Shown: positions 28,701 to 37,872, numbered from the stretch's first letter. The stretch: 64,000 nucleotides of DNA from Dechloromonas aromatica (nom. nud.) (GCA_017848965.1 JAFIHA010000043.1:153371-217370); one strand, 5' to 3'. Numbers and translations are program-made. The notes: generated by a model from the letters alone, not told the origin.

Positions 28701-31700
28701 CAGCCAAACCCTGATCCGTGCCATCGCCATTCTGAACCAGCCAACATTCGGCATCGTTTCAGCCATGCGAGCCAGGACTTCTTGCGCAACTTCGGCATCA
28801 CTGGCTTCGGGGTACAGGCGGCGAACGGCATCGACGGTTTCGTAGTTCGCATCACCGGGCAGCGGGTCATAGTTCAGCGGCTGGCCAGACGTTGCGCGTT
28901 TCAGGACCGTTTCCAAAAGACTCGAGAACTGATCGCCCATCATGTTGGCTAGGCCAGCATGGCCCACCGCCTCATGCATCAGAACCTGCCACGCCCGCTG
29001 CCTGGTCGGCAGGTTCGAGGCAACCAGGTAGATGATGCCTTCGCGGTCGTGATAGACGCCCTCGGCGTAGGGGCTGGGGCGGAAGAATTCCGGGATATCG
29101 TCGCGCGAATACACCACGCGGATGTCGAGCGCTGCGGCGCCGGCGTACTCGGCGCGGAACCGGTCGGCGGTTTTTTGGACGATGTTGAGCGCGAATTTCT
29201 GTTGGGCGTTGAGCGGATTTTGATCGACGCGGGACTCTCTGCCGCCTTCATCGCCGTTGAATTTCAACGCATCTTGGAGTATCTTGGAAATGCCTCCTGA
29301 GATGACTGTCCCAGACCGCTTGGATACTTCGGTATCGGCACTGGATTGGCTGGATCGAAGGAGGCTTTCTTTTGTCGTGACGCTGTGCAGGTACATGCGC
29401 TGCGTGTTGACGTCGCGATGAACAAGAACGGTGACAATATCGTCAGCCCCATTAATCACCACGGGGCCGGAGATATAGATCGAATCCATGTCGCCTCTGC
29501 GTTCGAGGTGGGCGATGACGCCGTTTTCAATAACCTCAGGAACCGCCTTGAAGGCAACCGCCTTGAATGGATTCAAGCTGTGGCCGATGGAATCTCGAAC
29601 GGATCGTTCGTCCATCAGAACCTTTCCGAGCGCTGAATTGTTGGCGTAGAAACCGTAATCCCTGAAGATCCCAACAGCCCACTCTCTCAGCCTTGCCTTG
29701 CCAAGATGCGGGGCTTCTGATGTCTTCAGGATAGCCAGGGGTTCGCCGGTCAGAACTCGATTTATCTCTGCCAAGTTGGCGACAATCTCTTCGCCAACCT
29801 TAGTGTTTCCACCAGAAGCTGCTGTAGATGCGGCGCGGGACTCGAAATTCTTCCCGGTAGAACCGGAAGTCGTTTCGCGATTTTCCGGCTTGTCGACCAC
29901 AACCATTCGCGCATTCACCCCGGTATTCACCGGCAACGACGGATCAAGGAAGGTGCCTTCCTCAAGCTTCTCCGAGGTTCCGCCTACCGCCTCCAGCCAT
30001 TCACGGAACGCCTGCGCCTTCCTGTCCTGGCCGTAGAACACCCCTTCTCCCATGATCGCCACCAGGCGCCCGCCGGGCTTGAGCAACGAATAGGCGTGCT
30101 GAACATGCTCGGCGTCGCGCCGGTTCGAGAACGGGGGGTTCATGATGATGCGGTCGTAGCCGCTGTTGTAGCCGTTCTTGCGCACACCTTCGAGCTCGTC
30201 ACGGTCGCGCCACTCGCGCTGCCGCTCGTCCTTGCCAAGCGGAACAAATCCGACCCGGTTGCTACCCATGCCACCTGACCCGCGCATGATCCCCTCGACA
30301 CCATCCTTGTCGCGAAACACGTCGCCGTAGGTGAAGCCGCGCGGTGACAGGTCAAGGAAGTCGCTCCCGACGACGTTGAATCCCTTCGCCTCCAGAAGTT
30401 CGCGGCGGTCTCCGTTGAATTCCACGACATCAGGATCGACGCCGGCCACGTCGCGAATCTGCTCGGCGATATGTCCCATGCCGGCTGACGGCTCCAGAAC
30501 GGCCATGCCTTCGCTGATTTCAGCCGCTTCGATCATTGCTTTCGCCGTTTCTGCCGGCGTCGGGAAAAAGTCCAGTCCGTCATTGGCGCGCCCGATCATG
30601 GCGCGCTCCATCTGCTTGATGCGATCCGGGGCGACCGGCGACTCCTGTAGCGCGATGAACTCTCGCAGAGCCGAACGAAACTCGGCCGGCGTCTCGATAC
30701 CTAGCGCCTTCCAGCGGGCTCGCTCGGCGGCGACGCTCTCGAAGACGTGCGGCATCGTCACCTTGCCTTTGCCCAGCGCCTTGACCTTGGCGACGATTTC
30801 CTCGCCAGCCTCGGCATTCAGGGTGATGCGCTTGTCCGGATCGCCTTGCCACAATCCAGCCTCGCGGGCCATTTCCGGCCCCATGATGACCAGATGCTCG
30901 CCGCGCTTGAACGAAACCGTCGTCGCCTTTCCCTTGAATCCGGAGCGCGCAATGGCGGCCTCGGCCTTGTCTGCAGTCGGGAATACGGCCGGTTGCTTTT
31001 CGTCGCCGCCTTCGCGCTTGGCCGAGAACACCGAAACCTTGTGCAGATTCTCCTTGGCGAACTTCTGGTAGGCGTCGGTCACATCGTCGGCAACCTTGAG
31101 GATACGCTGCCCCAACTGCTTGGCCCCGTCGATCTGCAACAGGTCGCGGCCCAGGCGTGCCAGGTCTGAACGGTCGGCGGTGAATGTCGGCCAGCGCGCG
31201 TAATCGGCCGTCTCGGCGGTCGGCTTCTCGCCGCGATGACGCTCCTGCTCCAGATAGCTGTCGTACTTTTTGCGTAGCTCGTCGTACTTTGCCAGTTTCA
31301 CCGTCGAGCGCATCATTTCAACCTGCGCCTTCTGGCGCACGCGATCGAGGAACTTTGTCGTTCCGGCGCTGATTGCTTCGGCGATGTTGCGCATGGTCCC
31401 GGCCAGCGCTTTGTCGGAATTGGCGGCGGCCTCTGCCGAGGCAGCAAAGCGGGCACGGCGGGCGGTGTTGGCCTTGCGCTCGCGGCCAAGGCTTTCGTCG
31501 GCCCGTTCTTCAAGCCGGTCAGCCATTTCGTTCAGGCGCTCGACAGCCGACTGGCTGCGATCGTCAGCAAAGGCATCGCGCCGCTCGGCAATCGCCTCCT
31601 TGGCGGCCGTCGTATCGCCGCCCAGGTATTGCAGGAATGCCGCGGCATTCTCGCGCGTCTTGAACTGGAATCCAGGAACGGCGCCATTGCCACGGAACGA

Positions 31701-34700
31701 CGAATACCAGCCGCCAAGGCGTTTGGCGTTGGCGTTCCACTCGTTGTAAATATCGCGATCGACGCGCTCTGCCGCTTTGACCACGAACAGCGGAACACCA
31801 GTCTTGGTGTGCTTCGTCTCGATGATGTCGCCGGTCGTCGTCTGCGCAGCGGCACGCACGTCGGTCTTGCTCGCCTCGGCCGACGCCGACCGCCGGCCAC
31901 GCGACTCTTCGGCAAGCAGCATATCGAAGCGGGCGCGCTGCTCAGGCGTCAGTTCAAACCTGGCTTCCTCGACTGTCTTTCCGCTGTCGACCTTGGGCTG
32001 CATCAGCCGGCGGAAGTCCTCCAGCGTTTTCGGGTCGGCAATGGACTTGGCCACCTCGTCGCGGCGCTGCTCGCGCTCGGCACGGTTCGCCTTGATCTTG
32101 GCGGCGTAGGCGGCCAGCGATTCAGGCGTCGCCGCATCGACGCGGGCCTGGAGCGCCTTGACCTTGGTTGTCACCCAATCCACGCCGCCGCCCAGCGCGT
32201 AGGAAATCGACTCGCCCATGATGAAGTTGTCGAGCATGGCCGCATAGGCGGCCTTGACGATTTCCGGCTTCGTCTCACTCTTGTAGCGGGCCCCAAACAT
32301 CGGGCCGCCAGACCGAAGCAACTCGTCTTTCTTGAACTTCGACAGCTCGGCCTCGATGGCTGCGCGGTTGTCTCGAACCATGGCGAATGCCGCTTTCAGT
32401 TCATCGACGGAAAGCTCTCCATCAAACAGCTTGGCGATGTCTGCGTTGTGCTGATCGACAAGGCTCAGGGGGCCGGAATCGGATGGCGGCTCTTCCGCTG
32501 CCGTCCGGCTGGCGCGAATCTCATCGACCGCCGCCCGCAGCTTCTCCTTGTCTCCATCGAAAAGAATCCTGGCAATGTCGAACTTGTTATCGGTCAAGTC
32601 AGTTGCATCGACAGTAACGCTCGAAGGGTAGCCGGCCTTGTCCAGAGAAACCCTTGCAACCGGATATTTCCCGAACAGGGTGCCGTCACCCTTCTTGAAA
32701 TCCAGCAGCTTGCCGAGTAGCGCATGAAGATCGGCCTTTTTCTTGGCAGCCTTGTCCGCCTTGGCCTGCTGCTCGGCAGCGATCTGCTCCGGCGAGCGCG
32801 CCGCACGAATGGCGCGGACACCGCTTTCGATTGCGCCCTTCTGCCAGTCGGTGAATTCCTGCTCGGCCCGATCCAGCGCAGAGCCACGCCGACCGGCCTG
32901 AGCAGCGTTGAACTTGTTGCGGCCAGCGACCGCCGATGAAACAACCGTTTCTCCAACCCGCATGACACGATAGCGGCGCGTCTTGTACTCTGCCTTGAAG
33001 TCATCCAGCAGCTTGGCGGCAAGCGCCTTCTGTTCTTCGCTTTCTGCTTTCTCTCCGACCTTCTCGGCAAATGCTTCGGACGCCTTGTCGAACCAAGCCT
33101 GCTCCATCTTTACCTTGTCACCAAGGCCACCAAGTGAGCGGTGCGCGTAGCCGGCGCGAATCTTTGCCGGATCGAGTTTGTCGGCAGACTCGACCTGTTC
33201 GTTTTCCGCCGTTTTTTTCACAGATTCGCCTGACGTGTTCGTTTTTTGCGGAATTTTCGACACGTCTTCCGGCTTGGATTGATCCCGCTTTGCTTCTTGC
33301 GCGCCGGAGTTCGCTTCTTCCTCGGCCTTCACCGCCTCGTCAAATGCAGCCATCTGGCGCTGCCCGTACTGAAGCGTGATTTCTCCCTTCGTAAGCCGAT
33401 CTTTCAGCGATTCATACAGCGCTTGGCGAGACGCTTCCGACAGGTCTTTGACCGGTTCGACAAGGCCGAAAGATTCTGCCGGCGGAGTGGTTACCGCCGG
33501 GGTTTGTGCGGCTACTTCTTCTTGCCGCCGCCCTTCTTGCATCCCATTTTTGGGCTCCTTCTGCTGTTGCTGCGCACCGGCCGGCGCGGCTTCGGCATTC
33601 TTGATCAGGTTCTGATTTTCAGCCGGTGTTTTGGCTGGAATCGTTGCGGCAGAAGGAGATGCGTTTTTGATCGCTATTTGATCGCCGGTTGCAGCGGATG
33701 GCGCGCCGACCGCATTGGTTGAACTAGGGAACTCGTTGGCAAGCGCCACAAGATCATCAATCGGAGCGTCGAACCTGATGATGTCGATCGCTTCGCCATT
33801 CTCGCGCTTAGCTAGCCATTGATGATGACCATCCAGGACGTATCCATCCGACGAAACAAGGATCGACCTGTCTCCGCCTTCAAACCTGAGCGCCTTCCTG
33901 ACCTTTCCAGGAGAAAACTCAGCCTGTGTTGGGCGCAAGCTATCTGCGGCAACCGTCTCCTGTTGATGCGTCACGCCGCGGGCTTTCATGAACTGAGTCA
34001 TGGCGCCTCTGTGCTCGGCCTTGATCTGCGGCATCGATGCACGGGGAACGCCAAGCGAACCAGACTCCGGTGGGAACGATGCCCATTCTCCGGTGGTCTT
34101 GCTTGCGGCTACCCGGCCGCCAGCCGGCGCAACTTGCGCGCCATCCGCTTGCGCCGCTTTTTGAGCCACTTGTTCAGGTTGGGCAGCATTCAATGCACTC
34201 CCGGCGCCGCCGGCATTTCCCACAGTGCCAGCCGCTCGCATGCCTGGTACAGGTGCTCCGGCATTTCCACCTCTTCCTCGGGCGATGCTGCGCACAGGCT
34301 GTGCATTTCTGACGCCTCCTGCTGCGACATCACCCCGTCCTTGATCGCTGACCGCATCCACTTGGGTAGCTGCATTTCCGGCCTCCGTCTTGTTGATCAT
34401 CTTCGCCCGCGCCTCGCGCACCGCGGCGAATTCTTCGGCGTTCAGCTTGCGCCTCTTCCCGGTCGGGGAAACCAGCGTCTTGTTGAGCGCCAGCTTCCAG
34501 CCCTGAGACAGAAGGCTGACGGCTTCGCCAATCTTGTCGCGGCCTGAATCACTCTGCATCGCGCTGGCGGTCGATCTTTCGCGGATGCCAAGGCTTGCGG
34601 CGTCCAGTTCATTCGGAGCCGCCGGCGCGGTGGTTGCCTCGGGAGAGCGCAGCGCCGCCCGTGCATCGCTGAATCGCTGGATGACCTGGCGCTCGCGCTC

Positions 34701-36275
34701 GGTGAAATCCGTATTCCGGTAGCCGGCACGGCGCAATGCGTTGCCGAACTGTCTGGCTGGATTCCCAGTGTCGCTGACGCTGGACAGGATGTTGTCGAGC
34801 AGCCTGAGACGAGCCGCTTCGCTTTCCTGTGCGGCAACGCCGGCAGCACGCCGGTCGGTATCCGCCAAAGCAGCATCAAGCGCCCGGCGACTGTCTGCAG
34901 CTTCTGCGATCCGCCGTTCCTGGTCGCGGCGCTCTTGGCCGACCAGTTGCGCCAGCTCTCGCCGGTCGGCAACGTCAGCGCGTTCCTGGCCGATCAGGCT
35001 TGCCAGTTCATCCTGCTGGGAGAACGAACCGCGCGGCTGGGCCGGGATCTCGTAACGGGGATTGGCCGGCGAGGTGATCGACGTTGCGCCGGAATCGATG
35101 CCGACATTCACGGCAGCCGACATCGGGCCGGTGACCGGAAGTTTTGCCGGTGCGCGCTCTTGCTCGAAGGCAGCACGCTCCGCATAAATCGCGTCAGCAT
35201 TGGCCTGGGCGGCAGCAACCTGATTGGCGCGCTCAACTTCGGCGGCCATGGTTTGATCGCTCGGCGTCCCGGTGTAGGTCGGCGCCGGCAGTGCGCGTGG
35301 TGCTTCTTGCGCTGGCGCCGGCGGCTGTTGCTCAACGGTTCCGCGCAACCTGCCCTGCAGCGCATTGAATCCGCCACCCATCACGCCGCCGGCAAGCGCA
35401 CCCATGGCGCCGGCCTCGGCAACGCCTTCACCGATCGGTTTGCCTTCGCCGTAGTTCTGCGCCGCCTGTTCCCACATGGATTGCGGCAGTTCTTCCAGCA
35501 CGCCTTCGGATACGGCGCCGCCGGCAATGCGTTTGGCGATGCCGGCATCAATGCCGCCGGCAGCCGCACGCTGCGCTGGGCTCATGGCAAGCGCCGTATC
35601 AACGTCGGCCAGGCCGAGTTTCTTGCCAATGGCGCTCTGTGCCAACTTGCCTCCGGCAATGCCGAATGCCGCGGTTCCGGCGCCGGAAGCCAGGGCCGCA
35701 CCGGTTTGACGAGCGGATAGCGTGCCATCTTCGGAGTTCTGGCGCATCTGCTCGGCCGCGAGGCCTGCACCGACAACGCCCTCACCAATCCCGCCGGCAA
35801 CGGCCGGCGCGATCTTGCCGGCGGCGCCTACTCCACGCGCAATCGCAGCTCCAGGAAGCAGCAGCGGCGCGGACTCGATGACAGATTGGCCGATGGTCGA
35901 CGGGTTCTGCAGCGCGGCCTTGGCGGTACCGAAGAAACCTTCGGCATCAGAGACGGCCTTGTTCGCTGCCTTCTGCTCCGGCGAGTACATCTCGTCGAGC
36001 ATGGCCTTGGCTTCCTTCGGGCGGTATCCGATGCCTTCGAGCGCCTTGCCGGCCATGCCGCCGGTTGCCATGTCGGCGATACCGACAGGAACTTCAGTCA
36101 GCCCGATGGCGCCCTTGACGGCCGAGACGGCGGTGTCGCCGATCAGGCGGCGGGCAAGGCTGGATTTCTCCGGTTCTGCGCTAGAAATTACCCCCGATTC
36201 CCAGTCAACTCCACTGTCCGCAACCGGTCTCTGCGGGCTGGACAAGGAACCTTTTTCCCAATCAATACCGGCCAT
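25767..36275 (-). CDS. Giant polyvalent virion protein (ParB-like, DNA methyltransferase and metallopeptidase modules)
   Basis: A 3502-residue protein, probably packaged in the virion and ejected with the DNA. The N-terminus (to about 300) is Ala/Gly-rich with amphipathic helices (SAPLLLPGAAIARGVGAAGK). A ParB/sulfiredoxin-like motif is at 815-818 (YVLDGHHQW). A class-I N6-adenine methyltransferase module has motif I at about 1927 (LEPSAGMGH) and NPPF at 2046-2049. A zincin motif HEAVGH is at 2434-2439, with a likely third ligand Glu in AQEVLARMAE. The C-terminal 700 residues are helical, with one hydrophobic segment (GMAFVSAAFWALSAL). This matches the polyvalent-protein architecture known from phages. 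The ATG at 36275 has GGAG upstream; GTG at 36281 is an alternative. Confidence 0.85.
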   Translation of the reverse strand: MAGIDWEKGSLSSPQRPVADSGVDWESGVISSAEPEKSSLARRLIGDTAVSAVKGAIGLTEVPVGIADMATGGMAGKALEGIGYRPKEAKAMLDEMYSPEQKAANKAVSDAEGFFGTAKAALQNPSTIGQSVIESAPLLLPGAAIARGVGAAGKIAPAVAGGIGEGVVGAGLAAEQMRQNSEDGTLSARQTGAALASGAGTAAFGIAGGKLAQSAIGKKLGLADVDTALAMSPAQRAAAGGIDAGIAKRIAGGAVSEGVLEELPQSMWEQAAQNYGEGKPIGEGVAEAGAMGALAGGVMGGGFNALQGRLRGTVEQQPPAPAQEAPRALPAPTYTGTPSDQTMAAEVERANQVAAAQANADAIYAERAAFEQERAPAKLPVTGPMSAAVNVGIDSGATSITSPANPRYEIPAQPRGSFSQQDELASLIGQERADVADRRELAQLVGQERRDQERRIAEAADSRRALDAALADTDRRAAGVAAQESEAARLRLLDNILSSVSDTGNPARQFGNALRRAGYRNTDFTERERQVIQRFSDARAALRSPEATTAPAAPNELDAASLGIRERSTASAMQSDSGRDKIGEAVSLLSQGWKLALNKTLVSPTGKRRKLNAEEFAAVREARAKMINKTEAGNAATQVDAVSDQGRGDVAAGGVRNAQPVRSIARGRGGNAGAPVPGMRAAGTVGNAGGAGSALNAAQPEQVAQKAAQADGAQVAPAGGRVAASKTTGEWASFPPESGSLGVPRASMPQIKAEHRGAMTQFMKARGVTHQQETVAADSLRPTQAEFSPGKVRKALRFEGGDRSILVSSDGYVLDGHHQWLAKRENGEAIDIIRFDAPIDDLVALANEFPSSTNAVGAPSAATGDQIAIKNASPSAATIPAKTPAENQNLIKNAEAAPAGAQQQQKEPKNGMQEGRRQEEVAAQTPAVTTPPAESFGLVEPVKDLSEASRQALYESLKDRLTKGEITLQYGQRQMAAFDEAVKAEEEANSGAQEAKRDQSKPEDVSKIPQKTNTSGESVKKTAENEQVESADKLDPAKIRAGYAHRSLGGLGDKVKMEQAWFDKASEAFAEKVGEKAESEEQKALAAKLLDDFKAEYKTRRYRVMRVGETVVSSAVAGRNKFNAAQAGRRGSALDRAEQEFTDWQKGAIESGVRAIRAARSPEQIAAEQQAKADKAAKKKADLHALLGKLLDFKKGDGTLFGKYPVARVSLDKAGYPSSVTVDATDLTDNKFDIARILFDGDKEKLRAAVDEIRASRTAAEEPPSDSGPLSLVDQHNADIAKLFDGELSVDELKAAFAMVRDNRAAIEAELSKFKKDELLRSGGPMFGARYKSETKPEIVKAAYAAMLDNFIMGESISYALGGGVDWVTTKVKALQARVDAATPESLAAYAAKIKANRAEREQRRDEVAKSIADPKTLEDFRRLMQPKVDSGKTVEEARFELTPEQRARFDMLLAEESRGRRSASAEASKTDVRAAAQTTTGDIIETKHTKTGVPLFVVKAAERVDRDIYNEWNANAKRLGGWYSSFRGNGAVPGFQFKTRENAAAFLQYLGGDTTAAKEAIAERRDAFADDRSQSAVERLNEMADRLEERADESLGRERKANTARRARFAASAEAAANSDKALAGTMRNIAEAISAGTTKFLDRVRQKAQVEMMRSTVKLAKYDELRKKYDSYLEQERHRGEKPTAETADYARWPTFTADRSDLARLGRDLLQIDGAKQLGQRILKVADDVTDAYQKFAKENLHKVSVFSAKREGGDEKQPAVFPTADKAEAAIARSGFKGKATTVSFKRGEHLVIMGPEMAREAGLWQGDPDKRITLNAEAGEEIVAKVKALGKGKVTMPHVFESVAAERARWKALGIETPAEFRSALREFIALQESPVAPDRIKQMERAMIGRANDGLDFFPTPAETAKAMIEAAEISEGMAVLEPSAGMGHIAEQIRDVAGVDPDVVEFNGDRRELLEAKGFNVVGSDFLDLSPRGFTYGDVFRDKDGVEGIMRGSGGMGSNRVGFVPLGKDERQREWRDRDELEGVRKNGYNSGYDRIIMNPPFSNRRDAEHVQHAYSLLKPGGRLVAIMGEGVFYGQDRKAQAFREWLEAVGGTSEKLEEGTFLDPSLPVNTGVNARMVVVDKPENRETTSGSTGKNFESRAASTAASGGNTKVGEEIVANLAEINRVLTGEPLAILKTSEAPHLGKARLREWAVGIFRDYGFYANNSALGKVLMDERSVRDSIGHSLNPFKAVAFKAVPEVIENGVIAHLERRGDMDSIYISGPVVINGADDIVTVLVHRDVNTQRMYLHSVTTKESLLRSSQSSADTEVSKRSGTVISGGISKILQDALKFNGDEGGRESRVDQNPLNAQQKFALNIVQKTADRFRAEYAGAAALDIRVVYSRDDIPEFFRPSPYAEGVYHDREGIIYLVASNLPTRQRAWQVLMHEAVGHAGLANMMGDQFSSLLETVLKRATSGQPLNYDPLPGDANYETVDAVRRLYPEASDAEVAQEVLARMAETMPNVGWFRMAMARIRVWLKNAAKAFGLKLEPTMADVRRLVELAGYHVRSGANLERSPAGRDAVFASRGTAMESRTATIGRNESIIDQMRNAGRRMAGSPTLDESDPFAAENARLREQDKSLWTKAKTQLRRYLSPGGLLPQSVFAEKIKRDSEFQAVEFDIRHLIGGLERAAKSDFGVSFDKLSDAQMSQISEALAGSVPAGLPDATKAAAVAMRQYIDGMSSEYLKIIQDKIDAKMERAIETGKASDAAQAINDIELYEKIKGNIGRYVHRSYQAFDDPKWFEKVPTSVLNSARAYLKKGYVDSGETDAKAAQLSEVTLHEILKNGTAYDSMEAFIAESKLGAKDLSILMRRKDVPAEIRALLGEYSDARLNFTKSATKMGRLIWNTRFLDRVRDIGMGSFFFEGKDRPPAATTQIAAEGSEVYSPLNGLWTFPEIAQAFKDAMGKEQMSELYRAIVRANGIVKYGKTVLSPTTAMRNWQSAMFFSLANGHFDLTQMKKSIAAFREQVSQKATGNDLKYLRHLKQLGVVYDTPYAGEMARLLEDAKMEELLSSDKGDAVRWFRKANQMAQGFYAFGDDFWKIIGFENEKSGLMKAGLSLQDAELEAANRIRNTYPTYSMVGRGVQWLSRFPLAGTFVSFPAEIIRTSSNMLRTVASDLKSDNPKLRELGMRRAAGMAFVSAAFWALSALSKAMVGVDDDEEEAIRDLAPEWQKNSTFLFAGRDEKGNLRYFDMSFLDPYGYWKRPITAMMRDQPWEDSLASGLRGMLEPFLGADITAGAIFEAVANQKQSGGKVYKENDGAIDQAVDIADHLRKALQPGFVGNIERITKAAADVRKPSGQPYSMEDELVALGGWRATTVEPKTALYYRSFEFTDAIAEARKTLSDTLRDANSVSEIDIEDAKARAAAKQEKAFIEMRRLIGAAESAGLSKMQVMQTLRLSNVSQQNIAALMQGRVPPVVVTPQMRMAAVSQARTMRGEEFANEVSDRYRMAMGL

Positions 36276-36314
36276 CGCCACACTCCATCAATGAATGATT
36301 GGAATGATGGGATG

Positions 36315-36326
36315 CCAGCCAGTATT
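36315..36326 (-). promoter_or_regulatory. Phage repeat motif copy A, upstream of the giant gene
   Basis: AATACTGGCTGG on the minus strand, 39 nt upstream of the giant gene ATG (33 nt from the alternative GTG), between a terminator and the gene. It is one of four identical 12-bp copies at phage gene junctions, here preceded by TGA (TGAAATACT resembles an extended -10). Candidate late promoter. Confidence 0.55.
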
Positions 36327-36340
36327 TCAGCCTGATCCGT

Positions 36341-36371
36341 CACGGAAAAAGAAAACCGCCCGAAGGCGGTT
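36341..36371 (-). terminator. Rho-independent terminator upstream of the giant gene
   Basis: AACCGCC-TTCG-GGCGGTT followed by TTCTTTTT on the minus strand. It ends the antirepressor transcript (36497 gene) before motif copy A starts the giant gene. The 36372-36496 stretch between holds nothing recognisable. Confidence 0.9.
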
Positions 36372-36496
36372 CATTCTGTGCGCGGCACACCAGAAGATCG
36401 CGTTGACCGTTTACTTGATCGCAAGGCGCTTATCCCATTGATTTTAAATGGTCTAGACGTAGCCCATTCCAACCAACAAAGTTTCGCTACCCAGCG

Positions 36497-37030
36497 TCAG
36501 CGCGACATGCGCCGCGATGTCATCCTGTCGATGTCAAGCAGCCCCCTGAACTTCTGGTATGCGGCATCATTCTCTGACTGGCGGTAGTCGTGGAATAGCT
36601 TCTGGATCAACCGCATTCCTTCTGCGGTATCTCTGAAAATCGCATCTTCAAGCGCCTTTTTCTTCTGTTCGATATCAACCTGTTGGTAGGGCTTTTGCCT
36701 TATCGGGCTGAATCCAAAACGCCACCAATCGACGGCGACAAACAGCTTCTTTGCACCAGTTGCGCCATCGGGTCGATCACGGAATAGTGTGTATTCAATC
36801 ATGTCGTCACTCCAATGAACGCGGTCAAATCCGGTGTCCGGCCACTTTGTTTCGGCGGGGATTACGCCCTCTGCTTCGAGTGCTGCGCGCGTTCCTTGGT
36901 ACTCTGCAATGCAGTGGTATGGCGTGCGCACAATGATTTCCGACTTGATGTCAAGCACCGTTCCAGCCGATAACTTTTCGATCTTGCTGCCGGCGATTTG
37001 CGAATCACAGGTTTTGGTCATAGAATCCAT
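36497..37030 (-). CDS. Phage protein of unknown function, third gene of the antirepressor operon
   Basis: A 177-residue soluble protein, not recognised. It is mixed alpha/beta at the front (VLDIKSEIIVRTPYHCIAEYQ, with a LFRDRPDGATGAKKLFVAVD strand pair) and helical at the C-terminus. The ATG at 37030 with GGTGG 8 nt upstream is preferred to a TTG at 37045. It follows the Rha/KilAC gene after a strong hairpin, in the operon driven from 38101. It might be an accessory early protein; no function is assigned. Confidence 0.7.
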   Translation of the reverse strand: MDSMTKTCDSQIAGSKIEKLSAGTVLDIKSEIIVRTPYHCIAEYQGTRAALEAEGVIPAETKWPDTGFDRVHWSDDMIEYTLFRDRPDGATGAKKLFVAVDWWRFGFSPIRQKPYQQVDIEQKKKALEDAIFRDTAEGMRLIQKLFHDYRQSENDAAYQKFRGLLDIDRMTSRRMSR

Positions 37031-37060
37031 GTTGATTTCCACCAAGAAATTGTTTCACCA

Positions 37061-37097
37061 AGCGCCCGGCGATTGCACTCGCCGGGCGCTTTCTTTT
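37061..37097 (+). terminator. Perfect 12-bp hairpin between antirepressor and 177-residue protein gene
   Basis: AGCGCCCGGCGA pairs fully with TCGCCGGGCGCT around a 6-nt loop, with TTCTTTT on the plus-strand side. On the minus strand, the direction of the genes, the tail is TTGGTG, so termination there would be weak. It may instead block antisense transcripts or act as an mRNA-stability or attenuation hairpin. Confidence 0.6.
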
Positions 37098-37107
37098 GCG
37101 AACGAAG

Positions 37108-37872
37108 TCATGCAGCGATCACGGCAAGCGAGTCGTTTCCTGGGCCGAAATACTCGGCGAGCTTGGCCAGCCCCTTCGGCGTAATGCGCGCCTGAGTCAC
37201 CACCTTTTCGGTGCCGTCGCTTCGCTCAACCGTATTGGTCTTGTGTTCGATGTAACCCGACTGGATTTTGTCCTGGTACGCAATCCAGCTTGTTCCTGGG
37301 CGCTGGTAAATCCACTTGTGCGAACTGAGCCAAGCAATCAAGTCCTTCAGGCGGATTTGCAGCGTCTTGGCTGCGTCGGTGAAGCACAGGCTTCCGTCGG
37401 CTGTGGCGATTCGATCAAGCGCTTCAACCTTCGGCGCCTGCTCGGCAACCTTTTCTTCCAGGGCGATGACCTTCTCGGTGTAAGTCAGCAGTAGGCCGCG
37501 CATTGCCGCTGGGTCGGAAAGAACGGTCATCGGGTCGGCGGAAGACTGACCGCGCAACTGCTCGGCCATTGCCCAAAACTCTTTGACCAGCCGCTTCTTG
37601 AACGCCCGCACGATGTCGCTGTTGCGCATGTAGGTAAGCAGGAGCGTTGATTGCTGCTCGTTGAGGATGGCGTATTCGGTTGCCTTCGCAAACCCACCCT
37701 GCGGCAGAGGCTTCCCCTTCTGGATTTCAAATCCGAGTGGGCCGAACTCTTCCATATCTGCCTGATATGAACGAACCAGTTTGATAACGCTGGCGTGGTC
37801 GTTTTCAGTGCCATGAGCAATTGCCAGCGAGGTAGTGACGACCTTGCCGTCGTTGATGGTGACGATGTTCAT
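37108..37872 (-). CDS. Rha/KilAC-domain phage antirepressor
   Basis: This 254-residue protein combines an N-terminal Rha domain (about 12-95: HGTENDHASVIKLVRSYQ, FEIQKG, YAILNEQQSTLLLTYMRN, VKEFW) with a C-terminal KilAC/ANT domain (about 150-250: LCFTDAAKTLQIRLKDLIAWL, then YQRPG and VTPKGLAKLAEYF). KilAC domains define phage antirepressors such as P1 Ant and P22-family Ant. It overlaps the Arc-like gene by 4 bp and shares its promoter, exactly as ant follows arc in P22. Its likely role is to inactivate a prophage repressor. Confidence 0.88.
   Translation of the reverse strand: MNIVTINDGKVVTTSLAIAHGTENDHASVIKLVRSYQADMEEFGPLGFEIQKGKPLPQGGFAKATEYAILNEQQSTLLLTYMRNSDIVRAFKKRLVKEFWAMAEQLRGQSSADPMTVLSDPAAMRGLLLTYTEKVIALEEKVAEQAPKVEALDRIATADGSLCFTDAAKTLQIRLKDLIAWLSSHKWIYQRPGTSWIAYQDKIQSGYIEHKTNTVERSDGTEKVVTQARITPKGLAKLAEYFGPGNDSLAVIAA

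Noticed and set aside
30000-30600. The NPPF methyltransferase as a restriction-modification system
   Set aside because: It is a module inside the giant virion protein, with no restriction enzyme gene nearby.
25767-36275. Giant protein as an N4-type virion RNA polymerase
   Set aside because: Size fits, but no T7-like polymerase motifs were seen; instead ParB-like, methyltransferase and metallopeptidase motifs are present.
37108-37872. Rha/KilAC protein as the main phage repressor
   Set aside because: KilAC domains mark antirepressors and it lacks a helix-turn-helix of the CI type.
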